Origin: Candidatus Melainabacteria bacterium
GTDB lineage: Bacteria > Cyanobacteriota > Vampirovibrionia > Obscuribacterales > Obscuribacteraceae
NCBI GenBank assembly: GCA_016212515.1
Contig: JACRFZ010000031.1
Coordinates: 104,613 to 168,612 of the forward strand
Direction of reading: 5' to 3'
Length of the DNA: 64,000 nucleotides
Positions 32,021-40,905 of this stretch are shown here, piece after piece; position 1 is the first letter of the stretch; each line of letters starts with the position of its first letter. The position numbers were made by a program, and so were the translations under genes. Below the pieces are notes generated by a model. That model had not been told where the DNA came from. It did not search any database and worked only from the letters and a program-made list of their open reading frames with translations.

Positions 32021-35000
32021 CTTTACCGTCGGCGGGCTTGTCCTGGCTGGTTTCGGCTGCTCCGGCGGCTTCATTTTTATCTGATGAGTCGGAGTGGCTG
32101 CCGTTGCCGTTTTTCTTGCCGTTCTTACCATTGCCGGTGCTGATACCGGTCAGTCCGGGCAGAAGGTCGAGGCTTATGATGGCTGGAGTGCCCACCTGCT
32201 TGCGCTCGGCCAGGGCATTGATTTCTCTTTCAATGTCTTCCTGGCTGCGATTGGGTTCGAGTATGGCCACCAGGTCGCGGTAGTAGAGGGTTTCTTTCTC
32301 AACCAGAGCCCTGGCAATTTTGTCCAGTTCAGCCCGTTTTGATTTGATCAGGTTGCGGGTGCTCTCCACGCAGTCGTCGACTATTTTCTTGATTTCGCGA
32401 TCGATCTGAGCTTCCGTCTCTTCTGAGGCTCTGCCATAACGGCCGCCGCTGCCATCGATTTTGTCGCCAAGGCTGCGGTCGGTGTTGAAAACGAAAGATC
32501 CCATACCATACTGGCGCACCATGGCTGAGGCTGTTTGCGCCACATTGACCAGGTCTTGCGAGACGCCTGCCGTGGTGGTCTCCATGTAGAAGTTTTCCGC
32601 CACATAACCGCCCAGCGAGATTTCGATGCGAGTCAAAAGCTCTTGCTTGGTGGGGGAATGGTGGAAAGGATCGTCTTTGCGGATCGGCCACATATAGCCC
32701 AGGGTGCGGCCAGTGGGCACGATGGTCACTACCTGCACCAGCTCTTTTTTGTTTCTGAAGTAGGTGACGATGGCATGACCGGCTTCGTGATAGGCTGTTG
32801 CCCAGAGCTCTTCCACCAGAATTTTCTGGCTGCGGCTTATGCCGAAGCTGACTCTTTGAATGGCCCGGAAGAGGTCGTGACTCTTGATGGTGGTGCGTCC
32901 TTCTCTGATGGCAAAGAGACCGGCTTCGTTGACGATATTGGCCAGTTCTGCGCCTGAGTCGAAGACGGTCATGCGGGCTATTTCGAGAATAGATACATCG
33001 CTGTCCAGTTTGTATTTTTCCAGGTACTTGGAAAGGATGGACTCACGGCCTTCCAGGTTGGGCAGGGGTACTTCAATGATGCGATCGAAGCGACCTGGTC
33101 TGGTGAGTGCCGGATCTAGCATGCTGGCATTGTTGGTAGCGCCGATGGTCAAGACCTTGTGCTTGCCGAAGCCATCCAGTTCAACCAGGAACTGGTTGAG
33201 GGTTTTATTGGAATCCTGGATGGCGCCGCCTCCGCGGTCGAAGCCTCTTTTGCCGCCGATAGCGTCTATTTCGTCGATGAAGACAATGGCCGGTTTGCCG
33301 CTGCGGCGAGCCTGTTCGTAAACCTTGCGGATGCGCTCGGAGCCGACGCCGGCCCACATTGACTGGAAGTCACCGCCGGAAAGGGCATAGAAAGGTACGC
33401 CCGCTTCATTGGCGATGGCTCTGGCCATCATGGTCTTACCAGTGCCGGGGGGACCAACCAAAAGCACGCCTTTGGGTGCCTTCAGCCCCAGAGAAATGAC
33501 CAGGTCGATATTTTTGAGCAGGGCAATAACTTCCGCTGCTTCCGCTTTCGCTTCGTCCATGCCTTTGACGTCGTCCAGTTTGACGTCGAGGTCGGGCACG
33601 CGGCCAAGGTTCATGCCGCCTGTATTGAGTTTGTGACCGGCAGTGACGGACAGCTTATCGATAGCTGCTTCCAGATCTTCTTCAGTAACTACTTTGCGGG
33701 CGTTTCTCACGGCTAGAATAGCCGCCTCGTTGCAGGTGGCGGCTATGTCGGCACCTGAGAAATTGACGGAGAGCTTGGCCAACTTTTGTAGATCCGGCTC
33801 GGCTTCCAATTTGATCTCTTTCAGGTATTTGGCAAAGATGAGGGCCCGGGCGTCTCTATCAGGCAAGCCCACATATACTTTTCTATCGAAGCGACCGGAG
33901 CGGAAGAAGGCCGGGTCTAATTTCTCTTCCATGTTGGTGGCGCCGATGGTGACGACGTTGGAGCGGCCGATGCCGTCTAATTCCACCAATATTTGATTGA
34001 GTTCATCGGTTCTGGAGGAGCCTACGTCGGTGACGGTGCCGGCGATGGAATCGATCTCATCGATAAAGACAATGGCTGCCGGGCTTTTTCTAGCCTGGGT
34101 ATAGATGGAGCGAATGCGATTGGAGCCCTCGCCTTTGACGGAGCCGATCAGGAATGAAGCAGAGAGACCGTAGAAAGGCACACCGGCTTCGTTGGCGATG
34201 GCTTTGGCCAGCATGGACTTACCCACGCCCGGAGGCCCGATCATCAAGATACCTTTGGGCAGCTTGGCGCCTATCTTGCGCAGGTCATCGCCCCTTTGCA
34301 GGAAGTCGACAATCTCTGTCACTTCTTGTTTGACGTCGTCGATACCTATCACCGAGTCGAAGCGAATGGTGGGGTCGTGGCTGATGAGAGCGACATCGGA
34401 GTTTGTGATGGAGCGCTCAAGCCCGACCGAGACTCTATCGAGGGCTTTCAAAACCATTTCGGTGTTGACTTTGCCGGGGTGGCCCGGGCGTCTGGCGATG
34501 AGAGCGGCTTCGTTCACGACACCGGCAATTTCAGCGGGAGAGTAGTTGGCCGTCAGGTTTGTCAGATGGTCGATATCTAGATCGTTTTCATCGCATTGCA
34601 CCTTGCCCAGGTAATACTTGAAGAGATCTTTGCGCTCCTGCGGAGTGGGCATCTGGAAGTAGATGCGTCTATCCATGCGCCCTGCCCGCATCAAGGCGGG
34701 ATCGAGCATGCCATCATTGTTGGTGGCACCAATGACCATCAGGCGTGAGCCGTGGAAGCCGTCCATTTCAGTGAGCAGGGTGTTGAGGGTCATGTTCATA
34801 TCGGCCATGCCGCCGAAGCCCCGGTCTTGCTGCCGCTTCGAGGCCATGGATTCGATTTCGTCGATGAAGAGGATGGCGCGGTCGTGTCTTTGCAGTTTAC
34901 GGAAGAGGGTTTTTAGTTTGAGCACCCCCAGACCCATAATCAGACCGCTGATGGCACCGCCTTCTACTACATAGAACGGCACACCCACTTCATTGGCAAT

Positions 35001-35459
35001 GGCTCTGGCAAAGAGGGTTTTGCCCACGCCGGGGGAACCCACGAAGAGCATACCCTTGGGCACCTGAGCGCCGGAGCCTTCGTAGTGGGCGGATTTCTTG
35101 AGAATATCGATGGCTTCTTTGATTTCAATCTTAGCGGCCTCGTTACCCACCATCTCATCGAGGGTCTTGGGGGCCTTGGGACTGATTGGGGATTCTTTGA
35201 AGAGGAATTTGAAGGCTTTGCGCCAGATGCTCTTGGGCGCTTTTGAATCAGCCCGGGGCGGTAGCGGGAAGATAATGGAAAGCAGAATATAGAACTGGAT
35301 AAGTATGAAAAGGGCGCCGTAGACGCCGGCAGCTACCACGGAGACGACGGAGTACTTGAGCAGAGCCGGGAAGGAGACAAAGGGATTCCAGAACTGCGCA
35401 GTTAAGACCAGAAGTACGATCCAGAGAAGGAAAAGTGTCCAGCGAGCCCAGTTTTTCAT
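31992..35459 (-). CDS. FtsH-like membrane protease with three AAA+ modules
   Basis: A 1155-residue protein, nearly twice normal FtsH length. Two N-terminal membrane helices (about 8-24 and 37-64) precede three full FtsH-type AAA+ modules. Walker A: GSPGVGKT (141-148), GPPGVGKS (408-415), GPPGTGKT (669-676). Walker B: FIDEIES, FIDEIDS, FIDEIDA. Each has sensor-1 GATN and the R-x-GR-x-DR arginines. One M41 peptidase follows, with HEAGH (891-895) and probable third ligand Asp969 in GVSQDL. The tail from about 1105 is Gly/Lys/Asp-rich. Pore-loop aromatics occur only in module 3 (FQSMWAG). All motors and the peptidase look active. Family standard is one AAA module; this looks like internal triplication. 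Confidence 0.93.
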   Translation of the reverse strand: MKNWARWTLFLLWIVLLVLTAQFWNPFVSFPALLKYSVVSVVAAGVYGALFILIQFYILLSIIFPLPPRADSKAPKSIWRKAFKFLFKESPISPKAPKTLDEMVGNEAAKIEIKEAIDILKKSAHYEGSGAQVPKGMLFVGSPGVGKTLFARAIANEVGVPFYVVEGGAISGLIMGLGVLKLKTLFRKLQRHDRAILFIDEIESMASKRQQDRGFGGMADMNMTLNTLLTEMDGFHGSRLMVIGATNNDGMLDPALMRAGRMDRRIYFQMPTPQERKDLFKYYLGKVQCDENDLDIDHLTNLTANYSPAEIAGVVNEAALIARRPGHPGKVNTEMVLKALDRVSVGLERSITNSDVALISHDPTIRFDSVIGIDDVKQEVTEIVDFLQRGDDLRKIGAKLPKGILMIGPPGVGKSMLAKAIANEAGVPFYGLSASFLIGSVKGEGSNRIRSIYTQARKSPAAIVFIDEIDSIAGTVTDVGSSRTDELNQILVELDGIGRSNVVTIGATNMEEKLDPAFFRSGRFDRKVYVGLPDRDARALIFAKYLKEIKLEAEPDLQKLAKLSVNFSGADIAATCNEAAILAVRNARKVVTEEDLEAAIDKLSVTAGHKLNTGGMNLGRVPDLDVKLDDVKGMDEAKAEAAEVIALLKNIDLVISLGLKAPKGVLLVGPPGTGKTMMARAIANEAGVPFYALSGGDFQSMWAGVGSERIRKVYEQARRSGKPAIVFIDEIDAIGGKRGFDRGGGAIQDSNKTLNQFLVELDGFGKHKVLTIGATNNASMLDPALTRPGRFDRIIEVPLPNLEGRESILSKYLEKYKLDSDVSILEIARMTVFDSGAELANIVNEAGLFAIREGRTTIKSHDLFRAIQRVSFGISRSQKILVEELWATAYHEAGHAIVTYFRNKKELVQVVTIVPTGRTLGYMWPIRKDDPFHHSPTKQELLTRIEISLGGYVAENFYMETTTAGVSQDLVNVAQTASAMVRQYGMGSFVFNTDRSLGDKIDGSGGRYGRASEETEAQIDREIKKIVDDCVESTRNLIKSKRAELDKIARALVEKETLYYRDLVAILEPNRSQEDIEREINALAERKQVGTPAIISLDLLPGLTGISTGNGKNGKKNGNGSHSDSSDKNEAAGAAETSQDKPADGKDGESKPEQN

Positions 35460-35474
35460 GATTCAGGTCGTCTC

Positions 35475-35723
35475 CTAGTTGTTGGTCGGAAAATCGATAT
35501 TGCGATTGCCGTGCCGGTCGGTTACCTTCTCGGGGATGCGGTACAGCCTGGGCGAATCGGTGATTTTCAGTTCGGGAATGCCCCCTTCCGGTCTCTTGGT
35601 ACCCAGGGCGGAACTGCGCACATCGGAAACGCCGACCGGAACGTTGACAGGCGGATAATTGGCGCCTCCGAACATAGTGGTGAGGGCCAGGGCAATGAGT
35701 ATTCCTATTATTGTCAGTTTCAT
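35475..35723 (-). CDS. Small N-terminally anchored exported protein
   Basis: An 82-residue protein. Residues 1-22 (MKLTIIGILIALALTTMFGG) form a signal anchor that closely matches the anchor of the thioredoxin-like protein encoded just upstream. The exported part is short, basic and Pro-rich with no motif. It lies 15 bases before the triple-AAA gene, so it is translated from the same mRNA and may be a subunit or adaptor of that protease. Function inferred from position only. Confidence 0.68.
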   Translation of the reverse strand: MKLTIIGILIALALTTMFGGANYPPVNVPVGVSDVRSSALGTKRPEGGIPELKITDSPRLYRIPEKVTDRHGNRNIDFPTNN

Positions 35724-35773
35724 TCAGTGATCCGCGTTTGCGTATGTATGCAGTGTTCTGCTTATCGGTTCGC

Positions 35774-36244
35774 CTAGCTTACCGGTATGTCCAGTTCCTT
35801 TTTAACCCAGTTGGAAAGCTCTTGCTTGCTCATCTCTCCGGAAGTGGAATTGACCGGTTTACCTTTGCTGAAGAGTACAAAACCAGGCAAGGCCGTGACT
35901 TCGTAGCGCTCTGCCAGGGCGCCGTTGGCTTTGGCGTCGACTTTATATACTTTCAGGAAGCCCTGGCTTTCCTGGGCTAGTTTGCCCAGTTCCGGTTTCA
36001 TATTGGTGCAATGCACGCAGTCTTGTGAGTAGAATTCCACCAGTACCGGTTCATGGCTATCCAGCACTTCCCCCTGGAAGGTGCCTTCGTTGATGTCATC
36101 AATGAGCTCGGTCCCTTGATTGCCGCCTGCACCGGGAAGATTAGCCGCCGCCTGATTCCAGCCGAACTGGCTGTCTATATTGCTGCCGTTCATGTAGCTG
36201 CTTATTACCAGAGCTATGAGAAAACCTATGATGAGTTCTTTCAT
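35774..36244 (-). CDS. Membrane-anchored thioredoxin-like protein (CVHC)
   Basis: A 156-residue protein: an N-terminal anchor (MKELIIGFLIALVISSYMNG), a 30-residue linker, and a thioredoxin fold (about 48-150) with the active site DCVHC instead of WCGPC and the cis-proline loop TALPGF. The VLVEFYSQDC and KVYKVDAKAN strands are standard. The domain should face outside the cytoplasm, as in thiol-disulfide exchange proteins. It is the first gene of the operon leading to the triple-AAA protease. Confidence 0.88.
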   Translation of the reverse strand: MKELIIGFLIALVISSYMNGSNIDSQFGWNQAAANLPGAGGNQGTELIDDINEGTFQGEVLDSHEPVLVEFYSQDCVHCTNMKPELGKLAQESQGFLKVYKVDAKANGALAERYEVTALPGFVLFSKGKPVNSTSGEMSKQELSNWVKKELDIPVS

Positions 36245-36468
36245 TGACTGACCTTTTCATTCAAGGGTGGCGGGCGAAGGCGAGCGGTCTATCTATGGAC
36301 ATTTAAACAGAGTTTGCTTGGAAAGTTATGCGCCTCGGCTTTGCCGGGCAAAAGGTCTGAGCCGGGTTTGTACCTGTGTACCAGACTACATATATATTGG
36401 CACAGCCTTATGAGATTTACACATACCGATTACGGTTTCACAACGGGTAATTACCCTGAATATAGCGA
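36245..36468. other. Intergenic region upstream of the protease operon
   Basis: This stretch must carry the promoter for the leftward operon beginning at 36244. I see no convincing -10/-35 pair and no gene. Confidence 0.4.
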
Positions 36469-36492
36469 AAACGGACGATTTCTCGTCCGTTT
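36469..36492 (-). terminator. Terminator after the FAS1 gene
   Basis: AAACGGACGA (36469-36478) pairs perfectly with TCGTCCGTTT (36483-36492) around a 4-base loop, with TTTT at the end on the minus strand. A second small palindrome, AGCCTC-GG-GAGGCT, lies between it and the stop at 36541. Confidence 0.7.
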
Positions 36493-36540
36493 CCTTTTAA
36501 CTGCTTCGATCCTAAAGTCGGTTAAGCCTCGGGAGGCTCG

Positions 36541-37086
36541 TTACTTGCCTCTTTCAGGGATCGGAATGTAATCGATGATGTGGATAACGCCGTTGGAGGC
36601 TTTTACGTCGGGGGTTGTGGTGACGCAACCGTCAACGATCAAAGTGCCGTCTTTGTTATCGAGCATCAAGCTTTCACCCTGCAGAGTTACTGCGGAGCGC
36701 TTGTTGAGGAGTTCAGCAGCTTCCTGCTTGCCTTTCAGGTGGTGGTACTTGAGAACTTCCTGAAGCTTCTTGGGATCGTTCATCAGACCTTCACGGTTCT
36801 CTTTAGCCATTTTGCCCCAGCCGGCGTCGCTGGGCATGAAGACGGTGCGCTGACCGCCGGCTCTCAAAGCTCCGACCATGCCGGCTTTTTTGTAGGCTTC
36901 CATGGTGGTCTTGAGTTCGGGGGTACGAGCGGCGACAGAGGCCAGGTCGTTATGACGAACTACTCTGTGATGTCTTCTGTGGTGTCTGGCCGAGGCTTCT
37001 TGCGAAGTGCTCGCTACGAGACCGAAACCGACCAAAAGCGCGGCAGAAAGCGCGAATGAACGGCGACTCCACTGATTAAGTTGCAT
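36541..37086 (-). CDS. Exported fasciclin (FAS1) domain protein
   Basis: A 181-residue exported protein: signal peptide (about 1-33, ending near ASA-R), a His/Arg-rich segment (RHHRRHHRVVRH), then one FAS1 domain with the H1 box TVFMPSDAGW and the H2 box NGVIHIIDYIPIP. FAS1 domains mediate adhesion or surface binding. GGAGAA precedes the ATG. Transcribed on the same strand as trxA but separated by 75 bases. Confidence 0.92.
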   Translation of the reverse strand: MQLNQWSRRSFALSAALLVGFGLVASTSQEASARHHRRHHRVVRHNDLASVAARTPELKTTMEAYKKAGMVGALRAGGQRTVFMPSDAGWGKMAKENREGLMNDPKKLQEVLKYHHLKGKQEAAELLNKRSAVTLQGESLMLDNKDGTLIVDGCVTTTPDVKASNGVIHIIDYIPIPERGK

Positions 37087-37161
37087 TAGCTTCTCCTTTC
37101 AATTCAGCCGGGGGGAGACCCTTGCCGGCTTTACTGACTACTTGTCTAGGCTGCTTGATAA

Positions 37162-37482
37162 TTAAACGTGCTTATTTATGTGCTGGGTGAGCGTGGACTT
37201 GGGCACTGCTCCAACCACTTCTTCCATGACCTGTCCGCTTTTGAAAAGGAACAAGCTGGGAATGCCGCGGATTTTGTAGGCTTGCGCGGTTTTGGGATTT
37301 TCGTCGGTATTGAGTTTGACTACTTTCAGTCTTCCCTCATACTCCTTGGAAAGGTCCTCGACCACCGGCGCGACGGCCTTACAAGGTCCGCACCAGGGTG
37401 CCCAAAAGTCTACGAGCACTGGAATGTCGGCTTTCAAGACTTCCTGCTCGAAGGTGGAATCGGTTACGTTTGCAACGGACAT
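37162..37482 (-). CDS. trxA: Thioredoxin
   Basis: Canonical cytosolic thioredoxin of 106 residues: [14 protein letters not shown] active site, [22 protein letters not shown] with the cis-proline, and the C-terminal helix. It reduces protein disulfides using thioredoxin reductase, which is not in this window. GGAGG lies about 11 bases before the ATG. It is divergent from the sensor kinase at 37915. Confidence 0.96.
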   Translation of the reverse strand: MSVANVTDSTFEQEVLKADIPVLVDFWAPWCGPCKAVAPVVEDLSKEYEGRLKVVKLNTDENPKTAQAYKIRGIPSLFLFKSGQVMEEVVGAVPKSTLTQHINKHV

Positions 37483-37914
37483 TTCTAAACAGGACCTCCC
37501 ATGTGGCTCAGCACTTGCTGAATGCTTTCAATTTGTGCTCTCTTTATTTGACCGCTTTACCGGGTACTAAGAGTTTTGCCCTACTTTAGGCATCACCGTG
37601 GATAAATCCGACTGCGATAGTCGGCAATTTCCCAATAGCTCAGTCAAACATACAAGGAGATTATAGTGATTGTGAACAAGTTTCCCACAGCCCACATCTC
37701 ACAGTGGCGATTTTGAAGCAAGTCAAGAAGCCGGCGGAAGCACTCTGTAAGAATAGGGAAGCCAGGACGGGTGCGCTTTCTGAGGATTGTTCCGGGCACT
37801 TGTAAAAACAAGGTTAGACTTTAGAGGGGCATTTCAAGTGGTGGTGCCGTTGGAAGTATTCCCTTACTTTGTGAGAACCTTTAGTTTATGCATATCGTTA
37901 TATAAGGGTCTTTT
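37483..37914. other. Long divergent intergenic region
   Basis: 432 bases between trxA (leftward) and a sensor kinase (rightward). It holds only short implausible frames. The A+T-rich segment around 37880-37905 just before AAGGGT and the GTG start is the likely promoter for the kinase. No operator or RNA structure stands out. Confidence 0.4.
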
Positions 37915-39396
37915 GTGAGTCTTTTCGATCGCATACTGCACAAGTGGTTATTCCGAAGTCTGGCCAACCAGCTTCTGATAACTTACCTCTTGGTCATTAC
38001 TATAGCCCTGATGGCGGTTAGCCTGTGGGCTCTGGTGGCGATTCGCAAGGAGTCCCTGACGGACCTGCAGAATACTCTGGAAGTGGAAGCCGTCAACCTG
38101 GGTCTTGAGATAGATAATGATCTGGTTCTCGATTCCCCCCAGGCTCGCCGCCGCATTCAGACCGCGGTGGAGCGCCGCGCCACCAGACTCGGTGTGGCTA
38201 TCGTCGTCGTCGACAAAGATGGGCGTTTGCTTTCCGACTCCTCGCCGCCAATGGCATTAAAGAATTTGTCCAACGAGCAGGAAATCAACGAGGCTCTGGC
38301 CGGGGTGATTTCCAACACCACCCGTTCGGAGCCGGCCAGTAATATCAACTGGCTTTATGTGGCTTATCCGGTGCGCTCGATGGGCGAGACCACCGGGGTA
38401 ATTCGTGTGGGCGTGGCCCTGACCGAAATCGAGCGGAGACTGAAGCGAGATCTCATCGTCTTCCTGGAGATTATCTTTGCTACCGGGGTGGTGACGATTC
38501 TAATCAGCCTCTGGTTGGCCAACCGGGTGAACCGCCCGGTCAAGGAGATGAGCGCTCTGGCTAAGCAGATTTCCATATCGGGAGACTTTTCCGCCTTCCT
38601 GCCGGTCAGTCGCAAGGACGAGATCGGGGAGCTGTGCATTTCCTTTAACCAGATGATCGGACGCCTGCGGGAGCAGGAGCGCATGCGGCAGGAGTTTATT
38701 GCCAACGCATCCCATGAATTGAAGACGCCTACCATGGCCATCGGCTCGGTGGTTGAGGCATTGCAGGCCGGGGCCGCGGAAGATCCCAAAATGCGATCGC
38801 AGTTCTTGCAGTCCCTGGAGCGCCTTACCGACAGATTGACCAGTCTGATCCAGGATTTGCTGGATATATCCAAGCTGGATAGCGGTGCGGAAGCTCGTGG
38901 GCAGGAGTCGGTCAGCATCAACGCCCTGATTGCGGAAGCAGTGGAGCAGGTGCGGGCTCATGCCGAGAAGAAGGGTGTGGACCTGAGCTTGAAACTGGCC
39001 GACGGTGAGGTTCCCGACTCGTCTGAAGGCGCAGTCGCGGCAGAGCCCAAGATTGTGGGCAACTACTTGCAACTTTTGCGGGCCATCACCAACATTCTCA
39101 CCAATGCCGTCAACTACACGCCGGAGGGCGGTGCGGTCTCCGTCACCAGCCGTTTAATTGAAGGCAAGGTGAGCGTGCGCATTCAAGACACCGGCGTCGG
39201 TATTGAGCCGGCAGACCTGCCCCATATCTTCGAGCGCTTTTACCGGGCCGATAAAGCACGCACCCGCGAAACGGGCGGTACCGGTCTGGGGCTGGCCATC
39301 ACTCGTGAAATAATTGCACGCCATCATGGTACGGTGGATGTAGAATCTACCGTAGGGAAGGGTTCTTCCTTCACGATTCAGTTGCCATTGCGATAG
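37915..39396 (+). CDS. Complete sensor histidine kinase (PhoR/ResE type)
   Basis: A 493-residue membrane kinase: TM1 about 18-43, an extracytoplasmic sensor domain with a PAS-like pattern (VAIVVVDKDGRLLSDSS), TM2 about 179-203, HAMP, and a DHp with H-box FIANASHELKTPT (His267). It also has a full HATPase_c domain (NILTNAVNYTPEGG, DTGVGI, GGTGLGLAI). All catalytic motifs are intact, unlike the pair at 17054-20735. GTG start with AAGGGT upstream. No regulator gene is adjacent; it is followed by a small Cys protein and a MoeB-like protein. The partner regulator is unknown. Confidence 0.94.
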   Translation: MSLFDRILHKWLFRSLANQLLITYLLVITIALMAVSLWALVAIRKESLTDLQNTLEVEAVNLGLEIDNDLVLDSPQARRRIQTAVERRATRLGVAIVVVDKDGRLLSDSSPPMALKNLSNEQEINEALAGVISNTTRSEPASNINWLYVAYPVRSMGETTGVIRVGVALTEIERRLKRDLIVFLEIIFATGVVTILISLWLANRVNRPVKEMSALAKQISISGDFSAFLPVSRKDEIGELCISFNQMIGRLREQERMRQEFIANASHELKTPTMAIGSVVEALQAGAAEDPKMRSQFLQSLERLTDRLTSLIQDLLDISKLDSGAEARGQESVSINALIAEAVEQVRAHAEKKGVDLSLKLADGEVPDSSEGAVAAEPKIVGNYLQLLRAITNILTNAVNYTPEGGAVSVTSRLIEGKVSVRIQDTGVGIEPADLPHIFERFYRADKARTRETGGTGLGLAITREIIARHHGTVDVESTVGKGSSFTIQLPLR

Positions 39397-39417
39397 TCGG
39401 CCACTGGGGAGGCATTC

Positions 39418-39648
39418 GTGAAAAACACTCTGGTTGACATCTTGCGCCGTCTTGTCGGCAAGGGCAGGGCACCAGTCCAGGAAACATCCGAGGAGAGTTG
39501 TTGCAGCGGAACTGTGCATATCGCCTACCGCGGCGTCAGCGACGAGCGTCTCTATTTGAGCAAAGGGCGAACCTGGTCGGAAGTGCGGTATTTTCGCCCC
39601 CACGGGTTGCGCGTCTTTTGCGCCGATTGTCGTCGTCGCTTGCTTTGA
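39418..39648 (+). CDS. Small cysteine-containing protein
   Basis: A 76-residue basic protein that starts GTG, lies 21 bases after the kinase and ends 8 bases before the MoeB-like gene, so it is probably translated in the same operon. It has a vicinal Cys-Cys (ESCCSG) and a C-terminal FCADC, which may bind metal or sulfur. It does not end in Gly-Gly, so it is not a MoaD/ThiS-type sulfur carrier. Family unknown. Confidence 0.55.
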   Translation: MKNTLVDILRRLVGKGRAPVQETSEESCCSGTVHIAYRGVSDERLYLSKGRTWSEVRYFRPHGLRVFCADCRRRLL

Positions 39649-39656
39649 GGTGGTAG

Positions 39657-40871
39657 GTGGCGGATAGCGGCTTGGAAGATGACATAAAGGCATTGACCCG
39701 CTATCGGAGGCAGATGCTCTTGCCCCAGATGGGTCTAGCCGGGCAGAAAAGACTTTTAGACTCCCGCGTTTTGATTGTGGGATTGGGAGGTCTGGGTGCT
39801 CCGGTTTTGCAGTATCTGGCTGCTGCCGGTGTGGGCACTCTGGGCCTTTGCGACGGGGATAGAGTGGATGAGAGTAATCTGCATCGGCAAGTTATATACG
39901 GTACAGGTGATATCGGCTTGTGGAAAGTGGATGCTGCCGCCAAATGGCTCAAGGGTCATAATTCTGCCGTTGCCGGTAAGGCTTTTCGATTTTTCCTGGA
40001 CGAAAGCAATGTCGGTTCGGTGCTTGCCGACTTTGATGTGGTGCTGGACTGCACTGACAATCTGGCGGTTCGCTATGTCCTCAATGATGCCTGCCTGACC
40101 CTTGGTCTTCCTCTTGTGTATGGGGCTTTGCACCGCTTTGAAGGGCAGGTCAGTGTTTTTTGTTTGCCCGGTGGTCCATGCTTTCGCTGCTACTTACCCG
40201 AAAGTGGCAGCCAGCCTCAGACTTGCGCCGAGGCCGGAGTTCTGGGCGTCTTGCCCGGGGTGGTTGGAACCTTGCAGGCCACGGAGTGCCTCAAGCTGCT
40301 GCTTGACCTGGGTGAGAGCTTAAGTGGCGAGATACTCTACTTCGATGCGCTTGTTTCCAATTTCCACCGGCTGAGCCTGGCGCCGGAGCCGGGCTGTATC
40401 TGCGCCGCGAGAGGCGAGACGAGGGAAGTGGCAGCAACTGCGTCTAATGTCGCTTCTAACGTCACTTTTGATTTCGCTTGTAACTTAACTGGCAATGGCG
40501 CTTATGTGTCTGCCGATGCCACCAGTATTGATGTAGGCTCCCTTTCCGAGCTGTTAACTACCGGGCGTTCGGTCCGGCTAATCGATGTGCGCTCCGGTAA
40601 AGAATTCAAGGCGATGCGCTTTGCAGCAGGGGAACATTATCCGCTGGAGAACATTCTGGCATGGGCGGAAGCGCCGCCGTCTTTTGTCGGCGGTGAGACC
40701 CTGGTGCTTTATTGCCGCTCCGGGCAACGCAGCCTGGACGCCCAGCTAAAGCTTGCCGCCCTGGGTGTGCCGACGCTTAATCTAAGGGGTGGCATACTGG
40801 CCTGGCACCGGCGCTTTCAGGATTTGCACCTTGCCACCGATACCGGTGACCTGCTCACTAGCGATTCTTGA
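39657..40871 (+). CDS. MoeB/ThiF-type adenylyltransferase fused to rhodanese
   Basis: A 404-residue cytosolic two-domain enzyme. Residues about 12-255 are an E1-like domain: nucleotide loop GLGGLG (42-47), ESNLHRQVIY, CTDN, one CxxC zinc pair (PCFRCY) and the conserved TCAEAGVLG cysteine. The second zinc pair is altered to C-I-C (PGCICAA). Residues about 290-395 are a rhodanese domain with active-site loop CRSGQRS. Such MoeB-rhodanese fusions activate MoaD/ThiS-like sulfur carriers for molybdopterin, thiamine or cysteine synthesis. No carrier gene is nearby. GTG start. Confidence 0.9.
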   Translation: MADSGLEDDIKALTRYRRQMLLPQMGLAGQKRLLDSRVLIVGLGGLGAPVLQYLAAAGVGTLGLCDGDRVDESNLHRQVIYGTGDIGLWKVDAAAKWLKGHNSAVAGKAFRFFLDESNVGSVLADFDVVLDCTDNLAVRYVLNDACLTLGLPLVYGALHRFEGQVSVFCLPGGPCFRCYLPESGSQPQTCAEAGVLGVLPGVVGTLQATECLKLLLDLGESLSGEILYFDALVSNFHRLSLAPEPGCICAARGETREVAATASNVASNVTFDFACNLTGNGAYVSADATSIDVGSLSELLTTGRSVRLIDVRSGKEFKAMRFAAGEHYPLENILAWAEAPPSFVGGETLVLYCRSGQRSLDAQLKLAALGVPTLNLRGGILAWHRRFQDLHLATDTGDLLTSDS

Positions 40872-40905
40872 AATGAAAAATGATTGCTGAGGCGTAGTTC
40901 CGATT

